This document shows, piece after piece, positions 33,001-45,109 of a stretch of DNA of 64,000 bases; the first letter of the stretch is position 1; the number at the start of each line of letters is the position of its first letter. Source of the stretch: Sarcocystis neurona. Lineage: Eukaryota > Apicomplexa > Conoidasida > Eucoccidiorida > Sarcocystidae. The notes below the pieces were generated by a model. The model was not told the DNA's origin. It worked only from the letters and a program-made list of their open reading frames with translations, and made no database searches. The DNA is taken from NCBI GenBank assembly GCA_000727475.1, contig KL647303.1:400408-464407 (forward strand), given 5' to 3'. Position numbers and translations under genes: made by a program.

Positions 33001-33588
33001 CTTCAGCTGCCGCTGTTTCTTCGTCTTTGTCTCCACGTGTCACCAGTGGAGCCGGTGCTGCTTCTGCGGAAGTTGCTGCCGGTCCTGCCGCTTCTGTTGA
33101 ACGCGGGGACCGAACTGCTGCTGCTGTTGCTCCTGCATCTGGGAGGGCTGCTGTCGCTGCAAACCGGCCTGCTGCTCTTGCTGCCTCTGTTGCTGCTGCG
33201 ATTTCTGCTGCAGTGGGAAAGGCCGGCAGCGCCTGGTCGACGTTTGCGTCTAAAAATTCGTCCTCTGCCGCGTCGTCGTCTGCAGCAGTACGCGACGGCA
33301 GCAAGCAACCAGCAGCACCAGTGCAAGAGCGATCACCGCAGCAGGAGCGCAACAGCGACCACAGCAGCAGCAGCGCAGCGGCCACCCCAGCAGCAAGAGG
33401 AAAAGAACGACGAGCAGGCAGAGAGAGAGCAACAGCACGTCCTCTCCCGGTAGCGCCCCTGCGCAGGAGCCGTGTGGCGCGCGTTGTAGCGCAGCAGCAA
33501 AAGCGCAGGCGACAACGCACCGACAGCCGCCTCTCCGTCGTCGGGTTTACGGACACAGAGAAGTACTCACGCCGTCGTAGTAGCGCGC
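30015..33588 (-). CDS. Unrecognised membrane protein, three predicted exons (5' end uncertain)
   Basis: Exons: about 33588-32696, 31497-31411 and 30071-30015 (stop TGA). Donors are AAG|GTAAGA and AAG|GTATGT. Acceptors are a T-rich tract ending in TAG before 31497 and GAGCAG before 30071. All junctions are phase 0 and exon 2 is exactly 29 codons. The first exon has a basic start, a hydrophobic segment (PLAAGVAAALLLLWSLL, about residues 55-75) that could be a membrane anchor, a long Ala/Asp/Glu-rich run, then a normal stretch ending DFIIGTFDK. Exon 2 gives VTRPAETAKRL...LLLSNGFMK and exon 3 gives MGQEFLFDRLEAEVTEV. No ATG opens exon 1, so a 5' exon is missing or the 33588 acceptor is wrong. I do not recognise the family. 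Confidence 0.4.
30775..31150. repeat. TA/TATG microsatellites
   Basis: Dense ATATATGTATG and CATATATATATA runs with repeats of GGCATGTACATATGTAC type about every 50-60 bases from 30958 to 31110. They lie in the predicted second intron of the membrane-protein gene. Confidence 0.75.
31232..31261. repeat. (GT)n microsatellite
   Basis: About 14 GT dinucleotides in a row inside the predicted second intron of the membrane-protein gene. Confidence 0.9.
31498..32695 (-). other. Intron with CAG/CTG tracts
   Basis: Plus-strand CAG repeats and an AGAGGCAACAGCAGCCCC-type tandem unit (31740-31810) fill this predicted intron. It ends, in sense, with a T-rich tract of about ten T's before TAG. Frames inside it (for example plus 31519-31914) are triplet-derived. 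Confidence 0.5.
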
Positions 33589-34374
33589 CTGTATATACTC
33601 TTGTCTATCTACCGAGAGACACAGACGGCCGCACATATATAGAGACAGAGAAAGCAAATACGCGGAGGCGATAACGGAGAACGAGGTAATACACACACAT
33701 ACACGCTTCTCGTGTGTACACACACGTGAATGTCTACAAACACAGACACAACGAAAAAAGCATGTGCGTCTTCATATGTACACATACCTGCATATATATC
33801 TGTGTAGTACTTGTGTAATATCTCTATAAATACGTGCACACAAGGACACGCACGGTTCTGTGCGAATACACATATATATATGTCTGGGAAAACGTACACA
33901 TTATATATATATATATATGTGCGTACACATGTATGTGCAGAGTTGATGTGTCCGCGTCCATCTACACATAAGTCTGTGTATACGTACACTCGCGTAAGTA
34001 GAAGTACGTAGGGGCACGCAGGCTCATGGACGAATACGCGTGCATCCATATGCTTACACATGTGCGCACAGATAGACTCTTGCATCGGTATGTGTATATG
34101 GAACTACTATACATAGTACGTATGTACTGGGCTCGCTATGTCTACGTATACTACACGCAGGCATGCAGGTGGGTCTAATATATATGTGCTTATGCACGTG
34201 TGTATACACATGTATATATGTGCATACATATGTATATACATATATACATACATATGTCGGACTTGGTTTGCCTATTTCAATTATGGAGATGAAGATGTTC
34301 GAGGAGACACAGAGCTGTGGAAAGTGAAGAAGGAAGGCGAAGACGTAGGTGCACACGTCTGCTGCTGGAGGTTT

Positions 34375-34710
34375 TGACCCACCACCCGCCGAGGAAGGGG
34401 CCCCGCCTTTCTCTTGAGACGCGCCGACAGTGAACGGCGCAGACGAAGAGCGCGGCTCCGAGAGAGAAGAAGAAGATGGAGACGAGGAGGTGGAGGGGGG
34501 GTCACAGGAAGAAGAAGACGAGGAAACTGCAGAAGAAGTGGAAGGACAAGAAGCAGAAGCAGCAGACGCAGCGGAAGAGGAAGGCGGAGTTGGCAACGGC
34601 GGGGGTAGTGCGGAGGGGGAGGAGGACGCGACAGAGGAGGACTCGGGCGGTGCAGGCGCGCGCGACGCAGCCGAGCTGCAGCAGCAACACAGCAGCAGAA
34701 CAGCAGCCAT
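34375..34710 (-). CDS. Possible secreted Ser/Pro-rich protein, N-terminal exon
   Basis: ATG at 34710 opens a frame whose start (MAAVLLLCCCCSSAASRAPA) resembles a signal peptide. A Ser/Pro/Ala-rich stretch of about 90 residues follows. Below about 34375 the frame runs into microsatellite sequence, so a donor must lie near there, but I could not place one confidently. Its start overlaps the 34.7-kb minisatellite. It could be the missing 5' exon of the gene at 30.0-33.6 kb or a chance frame. Confidence 0.2.
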
Positions 34711-34925
34711 ACGGAAGCATCAGGACAGCAGCAGCAGGACGGCAGCAGCAGGACGGCAGGACAGCAGCACCAGGACGGCAGGACAGCAGCAGGATAAGAG
34801 CGCAGCAGAACAGCAGCCATACGGAAGCATCAGGACAGCAACAGCAGGACAGCAGCAGCAGGACAGCGGCAGCAGGACAGCAGCAGCAGGACGGCAGCAG
34901 CAGGACGGCAGGACAGCAGCAGGAT
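34695..34925. repeat. AGGACAGCAGCAGC minisatellite with a ~107-bp higher-order duplication
   Basis: Short units of GGACAGCAGCAGCA and GGACGGCAGCAGCA type alternate. A unique marker (CAGCCATACGGAAGCATC) recurs at about 34703 and 34812, showing that a block of about 107-109 bases was duplicated. Confidence 0.8.
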
Positions 34926-35272
34926 AAGAGCAGAGCAACATTGGGGGGGCAGAGCGTGAGGAGAAAAGGACAGCAGCAACTTCAGCGTCTTTACAAAAAC
35001 AGAAGTAGCACCTCCTGCGAGAATTTGTATATAACTTTCTCGACGTCGTCGGTGAGTTTTTACGCCTGCGCCATGTATATATATGCACACGTATACCAAC
35101 GTCAGGCCAAAGGCAGGAGGAGTGGCTTCGGATGTTCGCAGTCTCTATCATCTTGGGCTCCCTGTCGCTGCTTTGCTGCTTCGCGTGGCGACACACACTG
35201 CAGCATAGACTTGCATGTCTGTGTGGCTGTCTTCTCATTTGTGATTTTCTGCGTGCTGCTATATATATTTAT

Positions 35273-35935
35273 GTGCGTACATGTGTTTAAGAAGCCATCT
35301 ATACGTCCACATGGATGCACATATATATATATGTATATATATATGTATATATATATGTATATATATATATGTATGTACATTTATATATACGTGTATGTAT
35401 ATATGAGTGTATGAATGTACGTATGTACACATATATATATATATATACAACAGGCGTAAGAATATACTTATGTGCGTACGCGTGCTTAGGAAGCTCTATA
35501 TACGTCCACAAGGGTGTACATATATGTATGTATATATACATATATGTATACATATATATATATATATACCTATACGTGTATACGAATGTATGAACGTACC
35601 TATGTACATATACATATATATATACAGGCGTAAACATATATTGGTGTGCGTACCTGTGCCTGAAAAGCTATATCGACGTCTACAAGGGTGTCCATATATG
35701 TGTATATATATGTATGTATAGTTATATACGTGTATGCATATACGAGTGTATGAATGTACATATGCACAGATATATTTATATATGTATATACAAAGGCGTA
35801 CACATCCATATACGTACGTACATGTGCGAGAACCGCTACGTATACGTCCACAAGGGTGTACATATACATGTACGTATATATGTATGTATATACGAATTTA
35901 TGAATGCACATATATATATATATATATATAGGTGT
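35273..35935. repeat. Satellite of four ~165-200 bp units
   Basis: The motif GTGCGTAC...GTG(C/T)TTA/CTGA..AAGC, then CGTCCACAAGGGTGTACATATA, recurs at about 35273, 35472, 35646 and 35813 (spacings about 199, 174 and 167). TA-type microsatellite and ATGAATGTACGTATGTAC sequence separate the copies. No coding feature. Confidence 0.8.
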
Positions 35936-36129
35936 TTATACATGGCAGAAGATGTATAGACCCGTTGTTAAGTCTATCTGGTATCCGTATCCCTATCGAG
36001 GTATGTATGTACCGATATACTGCAGAAGTCTCCCGCCTACAGAAGAGACCGCCATGCTGTAGAAGAATTCTTTTCTCTACGAAAGCGAACCCAACAGCGA
36101 AGAGGGAGGCACAAGTAGTCCTGCAGAAG

Positions 36130-36870
36130 GACTGCTGAAAGAAGAGGGGTGCAGCAGCAGAACAGCAGCAGCAGCAGCAGGGACAGACGGAGAAGCAGCC
36201 GCAGAAGCAGAAGACGGAGAGGCAGCAGCAGAAGAGGGTAAGCAGCAGCAGGAGAACGAGCAGCAGGCGAACGCGGAGCATCAGCAGGAGAAGGAGAAGC
36301 AGCAGCAGCAGCAGCAGGTGAAGAAGAAGCAGCAGCACCCGCAGAATAACGAGAAGCAACAGCAGCAGCAGGCGAAGGAGAAGGAGGAGCCGCCTCCGAA
36401 GGCGAAGCACCAGAAGTAGGCAAAGCAGCACAAGGCGAAGGAGAAGCAGTAGCACCACCAGAGAAGGAGAAGCAGGAGCAGCAGCGGTCGAAAGAGAAAC
36501 GGCAGCGGAACTGGCAACGGAAGAAGAGAATGACTGAGAATCAAAAGACGACCAAGGGGTCCACCTTACCAAGAAGCAGCAGCAGTGTAAGGGCCAGGAG
36601 GCAGACGCCGTTGCTTTTTCTTCCTGACGATCTGAGAAACAGCAGCAAAGCCCCAAGCAGCTGCTGGGTGTCGAGACGGTGTAGAAGGCTGCCCACGTTT
36701 CAGAAAAGCAGCAGCAGCAGGACGCACCGGTGACAGGGAGCAGCAGTACAGAGCAGCAGCAAGGAGCAGCAGTAGAGAGCAAGAGCGACAACCAGGGGCA
36801 GCAGCGAGCAGCAGCACGGGCAGCAGACGGCAGCAGCACGGTGCAGCATAGCAGCAGCAGCAGCGGGCTG
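36130..36870. repeat. CAG/GAGAAG triplet tract
   Basis: Plus-strand CAGCAG and GAGAAG(CAG) runs. The minus frame 36983-35898 (ATG at 36983) stays open but reads mostly Leu/Cys and changes to microsatellite Tyr/Ile at its end. I do not call it a gene. Confidence 0.7.
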
Positions 36871-36989
36871 CGGCTTCCGAGGCGGTCGCTGGCGGACGGT
36901 GTCTGCCCCCTCCACCAGAAGAGAAATACCGATATATGGAAAGTGCGAAACGACCGGCGTGCAAGTAGGAATATAGGCATCATAAAGAG

Positions 36990-39900
36990 AAGAGAAGAAA
37001 CACGTATACGTTGATGAATAGACGAATGCTACGTTACACATATTAGTAGTCGGGCTTTGTTACTTCAAAGAGGGAAATGAACGGCAAATAAGTGACCCGG
37101 CCGTGCTTGCGCCGAGACAGGCAACTACAACACTGCGTCAACGAAACACGGCATCGCGCGGGCTCTCTCGCAAGCTCTACGTCACCCGTCTATATACATC
37201 TCTCTTCATACACATATGTAAATGCGTATATATACAGAGGTATGTGCACACGTCCATATATGTAGAGAGCAAAAGACAGGCAGACACGTAGAAAGAGAAG
37301 GACGTACATATAAAGAGAGAGAGTGAAAGCGAGAGGGGGCGATAGAGACAGGAAAAGAGAGAAGAACATATACACATATATAAATATGCATATACGCACG
37401 CTGGTAAGTACGCCTGCGTGCGCACTAGCGTCTCACCGGCTATACACAGCTAGACACATACATTTGCACGTCGGCGGTGGAAATACGTACACATGTAGAG
37501 AAAGGTAGAGCCATATCTTCAGCGAGAATCAATCTTTCCCCATATGCGTGCAGACGTCGCCGACCACTACACACATATACACATATCCACACAAAAAGAA
37601 GGTTGAATGCACGCAGTTCTCGTGTGGCATCTGTGGAAAGACGTCCACACGTAGAATGCAGGGTAGAAATCCTACGCCTGTGAACGCCGTCAAACCTAAG
37701 CGGACGCACGCGTGCGTAGGTGCGCGTGACTGGGAAGTCGAAGGACAACTTTATCAAAAATTGCTGCTAAGTATGTGCAGATATGTACAACCCAGGCGGT
37801 GCGTGTTGCTTGGATGACTCAGTATAAGACAACTTCATACACGCGTAAACAAAGTCAATACACATACATATATATGTATACGCATGTGTGTATGTATGTG
37901 CCAATCAGCGCACGTGCTACGCTATATATTATGTATGTAAATGTGTATGCGTCAGTAAAGGTATCAGCGAGAACGATCTACGGGTGCCCTACGGACTAAC
38001 CGACAACTTCAGCTTTACATACACAGACGAAGAGGACGAGGACGAGGAGGAGGTGGGAAGATAAAACGAGTGACTCGAGGAAGGAACTTCCGAATGACTG
38101 GGTGCGTCTACTTCTGTAAATCACCTCACGCACGTAGCAGCCGTGGACAGATAGACACACACACACACACACGCACGCATACACAAAACTCCACATACCG
38201 ACGGATACATACATACATATACATTACACACGTATACATACGCATACTTACATATACATACATATTCACACACATCCACGTGTACGACGGATACGCAGGG
38301 CACCCGAGAGAACGGGAAAGTGGTGGAGACCGAACACGCAGAGGGCCACCAGGGCAGCAAGACGGAGACAGCGAGAGGTGCGCCCAGCAGATAGGGGCAG
38401 CGGAAAATAATGGCGACGTATAGGTGGACGAGCAGAGCGTGACCGGCCGGTGGCAAGGACGGGTCCACGTAGGGCGGCGCAGAGGGGCAGACAACCTGAA
38501 GAACACATATCCACTTGTTGTGAGCGGCGTGGTGAGATGATAAGTGGCGATGGACGTGAATATACAGAGAGAGAGACTGAGAGACGGAGAACAGGAAGTG
38601 GAAGAGCAGCTGCGCAGATAGCAGCAAGAAGGTAATAATAGACGTACCGCGAGACAGAGCGAGACAGCGACCACGAAACAAGCCACAGAAACAGAAAGCG
38701 AGAGACGCAGAAGAGGAAGTGCCGGAACAGCTGGACAGTACACGTGTAGCGGGACAGAGCGAGACCGCGACACACAGAGAGGACGAAGACGCAGACCACC
38801 ACGAGGAAGGCAGACCGGCAGATGGGAAGAACCCGTCGGGGAAGACGCAGACGGGGACACACAGGGAAGACGAGCTACAAAGGGGGATGAACAGAGAAAG
38901 GGAGACGGACAGAGAAAGGGGGACGGCGCGGGAAGAGAAATGAGTCCTTTTCACTACTGCGGAGGAAAACTGACCCGCGGCGTCTCAGCAAAAGGATGCG
39001 CACAGCGTCGTCTGATGGCGGCTTTCCACTCCTAAACGAAAACGGGACACGGAGAAAGGAAAAAGAAGACGATTTGGCAACCTTCTGCGTCGACTTTACC
39101 AGGCAGAGACGGAGAACAAGACACCCAGGCAGAGACGAACAAGTCAGAGAGATTTTCATTTGCATATATGGATATATATATATGTATGTACGTGCACGTG
39201 AATGTGTGTATCTTTGCGGATACACAAATGTATGCACGCCTACGTGAACAGCTACACGTGTTCATGTACAGGTATTCACGTTGTCAAGCAGATCCATAAG
39301 GGTACATATTAAGTGAATATATATATATATGTGTGTGTAGTGACATATAGGTATATAGTTGCACTTTTTTGGGGGCTACAAACATATACATATGCATACA
39401 CTACTACATCAGTACGGGGGCGTATATATGTAAGTGTACATACAGCCACACATATGCTTATTCAGTCATATATTTGTGCCAGAAAATATATATTCTGTGG
39501 AGCAATGCGTATGAAGAGACTGTCAGCTTGACAGGCACAGACGTCTACATACAGCGGTCTCATTTCAAGCCAGCGAGGAGACAGACATCTCAGTACGCAC
39601 CTATCTACCTAGCTGCATACACCCTATATATATATATACATGTAGATAGACACCTGTATACATGTATACATACGTATATACATATATATATATATTACAT
39701 GTACGGATGGAAGATGACGTATAATTCTATTGGCCGCGTATAGATATCTGGTGTCTGTGTGTGTGTGTGGTGTGTGTGAAACCGGCTGCTTGACACAGAT
39801 GTCTCTCGATCCTGCGTAGGCGTGACAAATCTTTATATATAGCAGGGTGACCTATTTACGTATATTGCACGTGCCTATCTAGGTGTACCTCTATCCGCCT

Positions 39901-41046
39901 GTACCTACATCAATTTATACATATATTTATACATTTACATGTACGTACAGGTACATCTATCTAAGCATACACATCTCTACCAATCGATTTATATACATAC
40001 ATATATATATACACCCGTATGTCTGTGTACATCTATCGGTGATTTCTAGTCCTGTACATATGTATAACTCTCCATATATCCATCCATACGGCACATACCT
40101 ATAGCTACGTATATGTCTGTGTACATAAAGCTACCTACACATGTCTACTTCTACACATATTTACACACATACATATCTGCAAGCAGCTACCTATGTATAA
40201 CAATCTGTAATTCTCTCCTCTCTCTCCCCATATATACATACATATATATGCGAATATCTATATATCTATATATACATGTGTACATATAACCACACTCAAG
40301 TATATGTATTCACAGCTATCTACACATATCTGCCTATATATATACATATATATGTATATATTTCTATCTACATACGTCCACCTATATCCACCCAACTACA
40401 ATTCTATATATATAAGTCTCCATATATCTATCCACATATCTATACGTCTAACCACAGATATGTATCCGCATATCTACGGCTATCTCCGTAGACCTCCCTG
40501 TATCTACCCCTCTACGGTCAGCGTTCAACACACACGGACCTTTCGAATCTCTGCAGCACTTCTTAGCCTCTCTCTTCATGTACAAATATGTAGACGGCAG
40601 AAAATAGGAGCACTCCCCTGCTAGTCTTGCGGATATTACTACTACCACTAGTAGAGCAGCGGGACATGTGCAACAATAGCAACAGGAAGAGTACTCAGAG
40701 GTGTACCATCGAAATAAATGATGGTTCGATAAAAGGACAGTTTTCCTAGATTAGCTACAGCGCTGTTTTTGACCACGTCCGACCCGCGCCGACCCGTCTA
40801 CCGTTGCTCTGTCTACTGCAACCCGACGTGGACAGTACACACCCACACACTTCTACACGCATACGTAATGACATATATATATATATATATATATATAGAT
40901 AGATAGATATACGCGCATGTACGAATATCTGAGGACAGCGCAACATATCAGCATATAGGCAGATGAAGAGAAACACCTATACGCACGCATGTGATTACAC
41001 GTATGTACACAGAGACAGAGACACAGACAGACAGACGCACACACAC

Positions 41047-41082
<36 letters not shown>

Positions 41083-42650
41083 GTACTGAACGGTCTTTTC
41101 TATAGCAGTCCATACCTTTGAAGAAAAGAGAATACGTATACGTATCCATATGTAAATTTGCACACGCACAGGCGAGCAACGTCATTATTATCGACCAAGA
41201 TAAAAAGAGCAACACTTTCACAGAGAGACGTCCCTGTGAGCCCACTAAAAATCGGGCACAGACGTACACTTTGACGGACAGAAACGCGACTAGAAGAGAA
41301 AGACAGGAGAGAGACACACAGACGGAGAGTGTGAGATGTGTCCTATTCTTTTCTACTGAGTATGTGTGCCAAATGAAGAAGCAGAGAAGTGACGGTACCG
41401 CAATGAAGTGCTGCGCTGTTTCTTTATCGATGACCGCGAAGTCTTCGGCAGCGAGGCGGTCGTAGAGAGCTGCAGACACGTGCAACGCAACAACGGGCGA
41501 TATCTTGCTGTTCACCAAAAAGAACGGAGAAAACGAATTCAAGCACGCCGAACGAGACAGAGACACACACATAGGGGAGGAGAGGCGGCTGCGCAGTCCT
41601 TGCAGACGAATAAATGCCGAGAAACGATACGAAACTTGCAGCACGACACCCATACGGACGTGAACTGCGAAGACGACACAGAAGACGGGACACCTGTATG
41701 CCCCTGGACAAACACGGCAGCGCCTACTCTGCATCGAAGTACTTGCACATAATTCCACAGAGAGAAAGACACGAAGAAAAGTCAACGTGGCAGCGCCTAC
41801 TCCAGATCTAAATACTTCCACGTATTTACACGGAGAGAGACAGCAAGAAAAATCAACTTGACAGAGACATATACACACACGACTACTCTACATATACCAA
41901 CAGATATTTACACAGAGAGAATACGCGTGCGTATGTGTATATATATATATACATACATTTAGCCACAGTATACATGTATGTACATATATATATATATATA
42001 TATATCCATTTTAGTTTGTGTTGAATTTTGTGCATATATATATATATATGTACACATATATGGGAGCATATAAGTGAATCTCGTCGTGAGATGTAGTCCT
42101 ATACATGCGCCAAAAGTATTTGCACGCTGCATCCTCCATATGACGGAGCACATCCACGAAAGGCTGTTTTGGAAGAGCAGTCCGCAAGCGCTTGTTTATA
42201 CATATATATATATATGTATATATGGAGCTACAGCCGAATCGCGACAACTACTTACGTACGCGTAAAGGTGTACACACGTGTGTGCTAAGCGCCTGCTGGA
42301 TAATTACACTGAAACACTTGACGGATACACGCGCCTGAAGTAGAATAGGTAGTAGTTATATGAGTATATATTTATATATATATGTATATATATATGTATA
42401 GGTGGAGAGATGGATGGAGGTTATATAGGCACGCAGAGACATATACGAGCAATATCGAATAGAACCTGTTATCTTCTATCATTTCCGCCGGATACAATAT
42501 CTACGTGCTTTTCAGTCCAGGGGTACGTACCGAAAAAATCATTCTGTCTGTTTACGGTTGTACACATCCGAATACGTAAGTATGTAAGGACGTATAGAGA
42601 GAGGAGATGCGTGAGAAACGCACAGACGGGCATCTAAACACGCAGATGTG
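36990..42650. other. Microsatellite-dominated region without a supported gene
   Basis: TA, CA and GA repeats with short unique stretches. Notable blocks are CA repeats at 38150-38180, a purine-rich plus strand at 38560-39080, (TA)n runs at 39320, 39680, 40880 and 41980, and GA repeats at 41060-41082. Open frames here (for example minus 38121-38954) follow the base bias and show no family features. Confidence 0.6.
41716..41862. repeat. 73-bp tandem duplication
   Basis: Two adjacent copies begin GGCAGCGCCTACTC at 41716 and 41789 and end in AAAGTCAACGT / AAAATCAACTT. They are about 80 percent identical by eye. Confidence 0.75.
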
Positions 42651-42699
42651 CACACTCTTTACCGCGCTCTACGTGTGCAGGGACGTCTATTTTTTTCTG

Positions 42700-43440
42700 G
42701 TTGCTGAAGAGCTAGTACATACGCATTTCGTTTTCCTCATTTCTGTCAAGAGGTAATTGCAGTCGGTGTGCAGACAGTTACATATAGTGCCTGGAGTTCT
42801 GGGTAACTGCTTCTTCAAAAGGTGACTGCAACTGCTACTTTTTATTCCTCCAATTCGTGTAAAGAAAGATTTACAGTCGGCGATTTTGAAGTGGACGGCT
42901 TCCAGGGGCGTGCCAGCTTGCGTTTTCAGCAAAGGCATCTTCTCGACGGAGAGTGTTGACGTCGCTTCTCAAACAACATTGTTATGTACGGTGATAAGGA
43001 GAAAATGAGCCACGAGGATAGCTTGCGCAACAATATAGCGCAGCGTGGACAAAATGATTTTACGACAACAAGGCGCAGTAGCGCGGATAAACAGTGAGGT
43101 AGGATATTACGTCGAGAGGTGATGAAGAAATGGACCGGAAGCCAACAAAACACGAGTGCGGAGAAAAGTGGCAGAGATGATGAAGAAACGATGAGAAGTG
43201 CGGTTTGCGAGAGGAAGAGAAAAGTGTGGATCGTTGAGAAAAGGCCGATAGGAGATCCCTTTAGCGGTTCTACCACAGAATGAGGAAATCCGCGATGCCA
43301 GCTAGCCTGTGCAGCGGCTTGCCCCAAAGCAGATCAGCAAAATGGGCGGTCACACTGTTTGAAGAATGCAAATTTTCAAACAACGAAGAATATATGTATG
43401 TACGGAAGTGCTGCTGCTGTTGCGGGCGGACAAGTAATTA
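42700..43440. other. Repeat-poor segment, no assigned gene
   Basis: Composition is ordinary. A short minus frame from ATG 42938 (MPLLKTQAGTPLEAVHFKIAD) is coding-like and runs into a GTAAAT that could be a donor, but no partner exon was found. Confidence 0.4.
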
Positions 43441-43556
43441 CCTAATACATGCAGTCTGATTGAACGCGTTTCCGCGCATGCATATCGGTATAGAAGAGCG
43501 CACACGGCACGACAACCCGTCGACTGCTGGGGCACCCATGGCTGACCACACGATGA

Positions 43557-44193
43557 TCACCGGATCCGAGGTTTATACTGCAACACACAATCCACAAAGG
43601 TACGTGCAGCTTGCCTATCTCGGTGAGGATCTGTAGTACACGAATGCTCGTACACAGATACGTCCCTGCATGCACTCGGTTTGCAGTGACAGATTTACTT
43701 CCGCACCGGCACGCCTTCACTGGTATATGGGATGCACACGTACAAAAACAACCTCGTTTACAAGTATAGCTACGTAAAAACGTTAACAAACACCAGCACC
43801 ATCGACGTAGGTGTATGACTCGTGTCCAACGAAGCGGACACAGCATGAGGGAAAACTTCAAATGTGAGAATCTGCATTAAGATCCCTCTAATGCTGTCAT
43901 GCATACGTGCGGAAATCCACCTACAAATACACGTCTGTCCGTCAGACTCACCGTGCGTATCTCGCTCGTTTTGCAACGTGCTGATCCTGATGCCTTGTAG
44001 AGGAGGACTACTTTGAACATTTGCTAGCTGAATGAAGAGATCTGCATCATGTGTGGCCCACACAGGAAAACCATTCGCTGAACATCGGCTCAGCACATCT
44101 ATGCACTTGTATTCAAGACGAAGCGTACGAGGCACATTTATGCGGATGGACACGTAATACAGCTGATCCGACGGAGCCCCTCGCGTCTTCTTT
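43557..44193 (-). CDS. Unrecognised spliced gene, 3' exons
   Basis: Exon 44193-43952 has a strong acceptor (CTTACTTCTGCACCTC...CACTAG) and a strong donor (ACG|GTGAGT). It reads as non-repetitive protein with strand-like segments (QLYYVSIRINVPRTLRLEY, GFPVWATHDADLFIQLANV). Exon 43665-43604 follows in the correct phase (TYLCTSIRVLQILTEIGKLH). A last mini-exon 43577-43557 (YKPRIR, stop) would need a 26-base intron. Reading through instead gives about 50 more codons ending at 43442. Upstream, a frame at about 44514-44317 (ending ALTFLPVR before CGCAG|GTGAAT) joins in phase 2 and may be the preceding exon. No family recognised. Confidence 0.4.
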
Positions 44194-44564
44194 CTAGTGC
44201 AGAGAGGTGCAGAAGTAAGGCTGCAAGCGCACGCGTCTATTTGTGTGATTGGACGCAAGTGTACGACGTACAAATTTTTGTGTCTGCTGGTATGTAAATG
44301 TGGTGATTCACCTGCGTACAGGTAAGAAGGTCAACGCATGACACACACTGCGACGGTCGATATGTCTGCGTATACTCCTTTCGCGTAATGGATAGCTGTT
44401 TAATACAGTACGCCGTGGGCGATCAGACACGAGAAGTCTGGCAGCCTTGTCTTCGTGTTCTCCGCCCGTTTCGCGTTGGCACGAAACATCCGTAATGATC
44501 TTTGAACGACACAATGCAAACAGAGTAAATACGCAACGGAAGACAAGTCCTCTTTCATGAGAGC

Positions 44565-44645
44565 ATTCGGGTGCAGAGCCACATTAGCGAAATCGTGATA
44601 GTCGGGAAACATTGCTCGCTCCGGAAAAGATAACTTGATCGACAT
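44565..44645 (-). other. Possible 5' coding sequence (alternative frame)
   Basis: ATG at 44645 opens 81 codons to a stop near 44400 with normal composition (MSIKLSFPERAMFPDYHDF, NALMKEDLSSVAYLL). It overlaps, in another frame, the candidate upstream exon of the 43.56-44.19 kb gene, so at most one of the two readings is right. The interval given covers the best-looking N-terminal part. Confidence 0.2.
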
Positions 44646-44785
44646 CGTTGTAGGCAAAAAGTGTTTGCGACCTCATATAAATCAATTTTTCTTCGATAGG
44701 CCACGGTAACCCATGGGGAACACTTCATGCTGAACTCTTAAAATTGTATTCGTAAGAGACTCGTTACTAGAAGAGGAAAAAGCTA

Positions 44786-45105
44786 ATGGCGTCCAAGGTG
44801 TATATTCTCAAGCCGGACCCCCGGTGAAGTTGAACGGCTCTTCGCGCCACCCAGTTTATGTTTTACCATCTCAGTGGTACACTTCAGTAGTGCTGTGTCG
44901 CTGTATTAACGTGTTCTCCCTTTGTTTTCAGGAGTTCGTGCATCATCCGAGGCGCTGCGAGAAACTGCCTTCAGTGTGTCTAATCGACTACTTCCTACGC
45001 AAACCACGAGTGATCCAGACACAAGCCGGTGGCGAAGAGGTGACAGTCGCGCCCCACCGAGTCTTCCTTACCTTTGACGATAATACACACATACAAACCA
45101 CCTAA
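44786..45105 (+). CDS. Small unrecognised protein, two predicted exons
   Basis: The second exon, 44932-45105, follows a good acceptor (TTCTCCCTTTGTTTTCAG). It reads EFVHHPRRCEKLPSVCLIDYF, continues with ITQ-type residues and ends in a TAA stop after HIQTT. A first exon of four codons (MASK, ATG 44786, donor AAG|GTGTAT) joins in phase 0 and gives about 61 residues. A longer reading of exon 1 to PDPR|GTGAAG breaks the frame. The second exon is better supported than the first. Function unknown. Confidence 0.3.
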
Positions 45106-45109
45106 GGTT

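Noticed and set aside
32751..33674. Plus-strand 307-codon Ala/Ser frame
   Set aside because: It is antisense to an exon with a membrane segment, a normal C-terminal stretch and a GTAAGA donor. The minus reading is better supported.
38121..38954. 277-codon minus frame rich in Ser/Leu/Val
   Set aside because: It follows from a purine-rich plus strand and CA repeats, and three overlapping frames are open at once.
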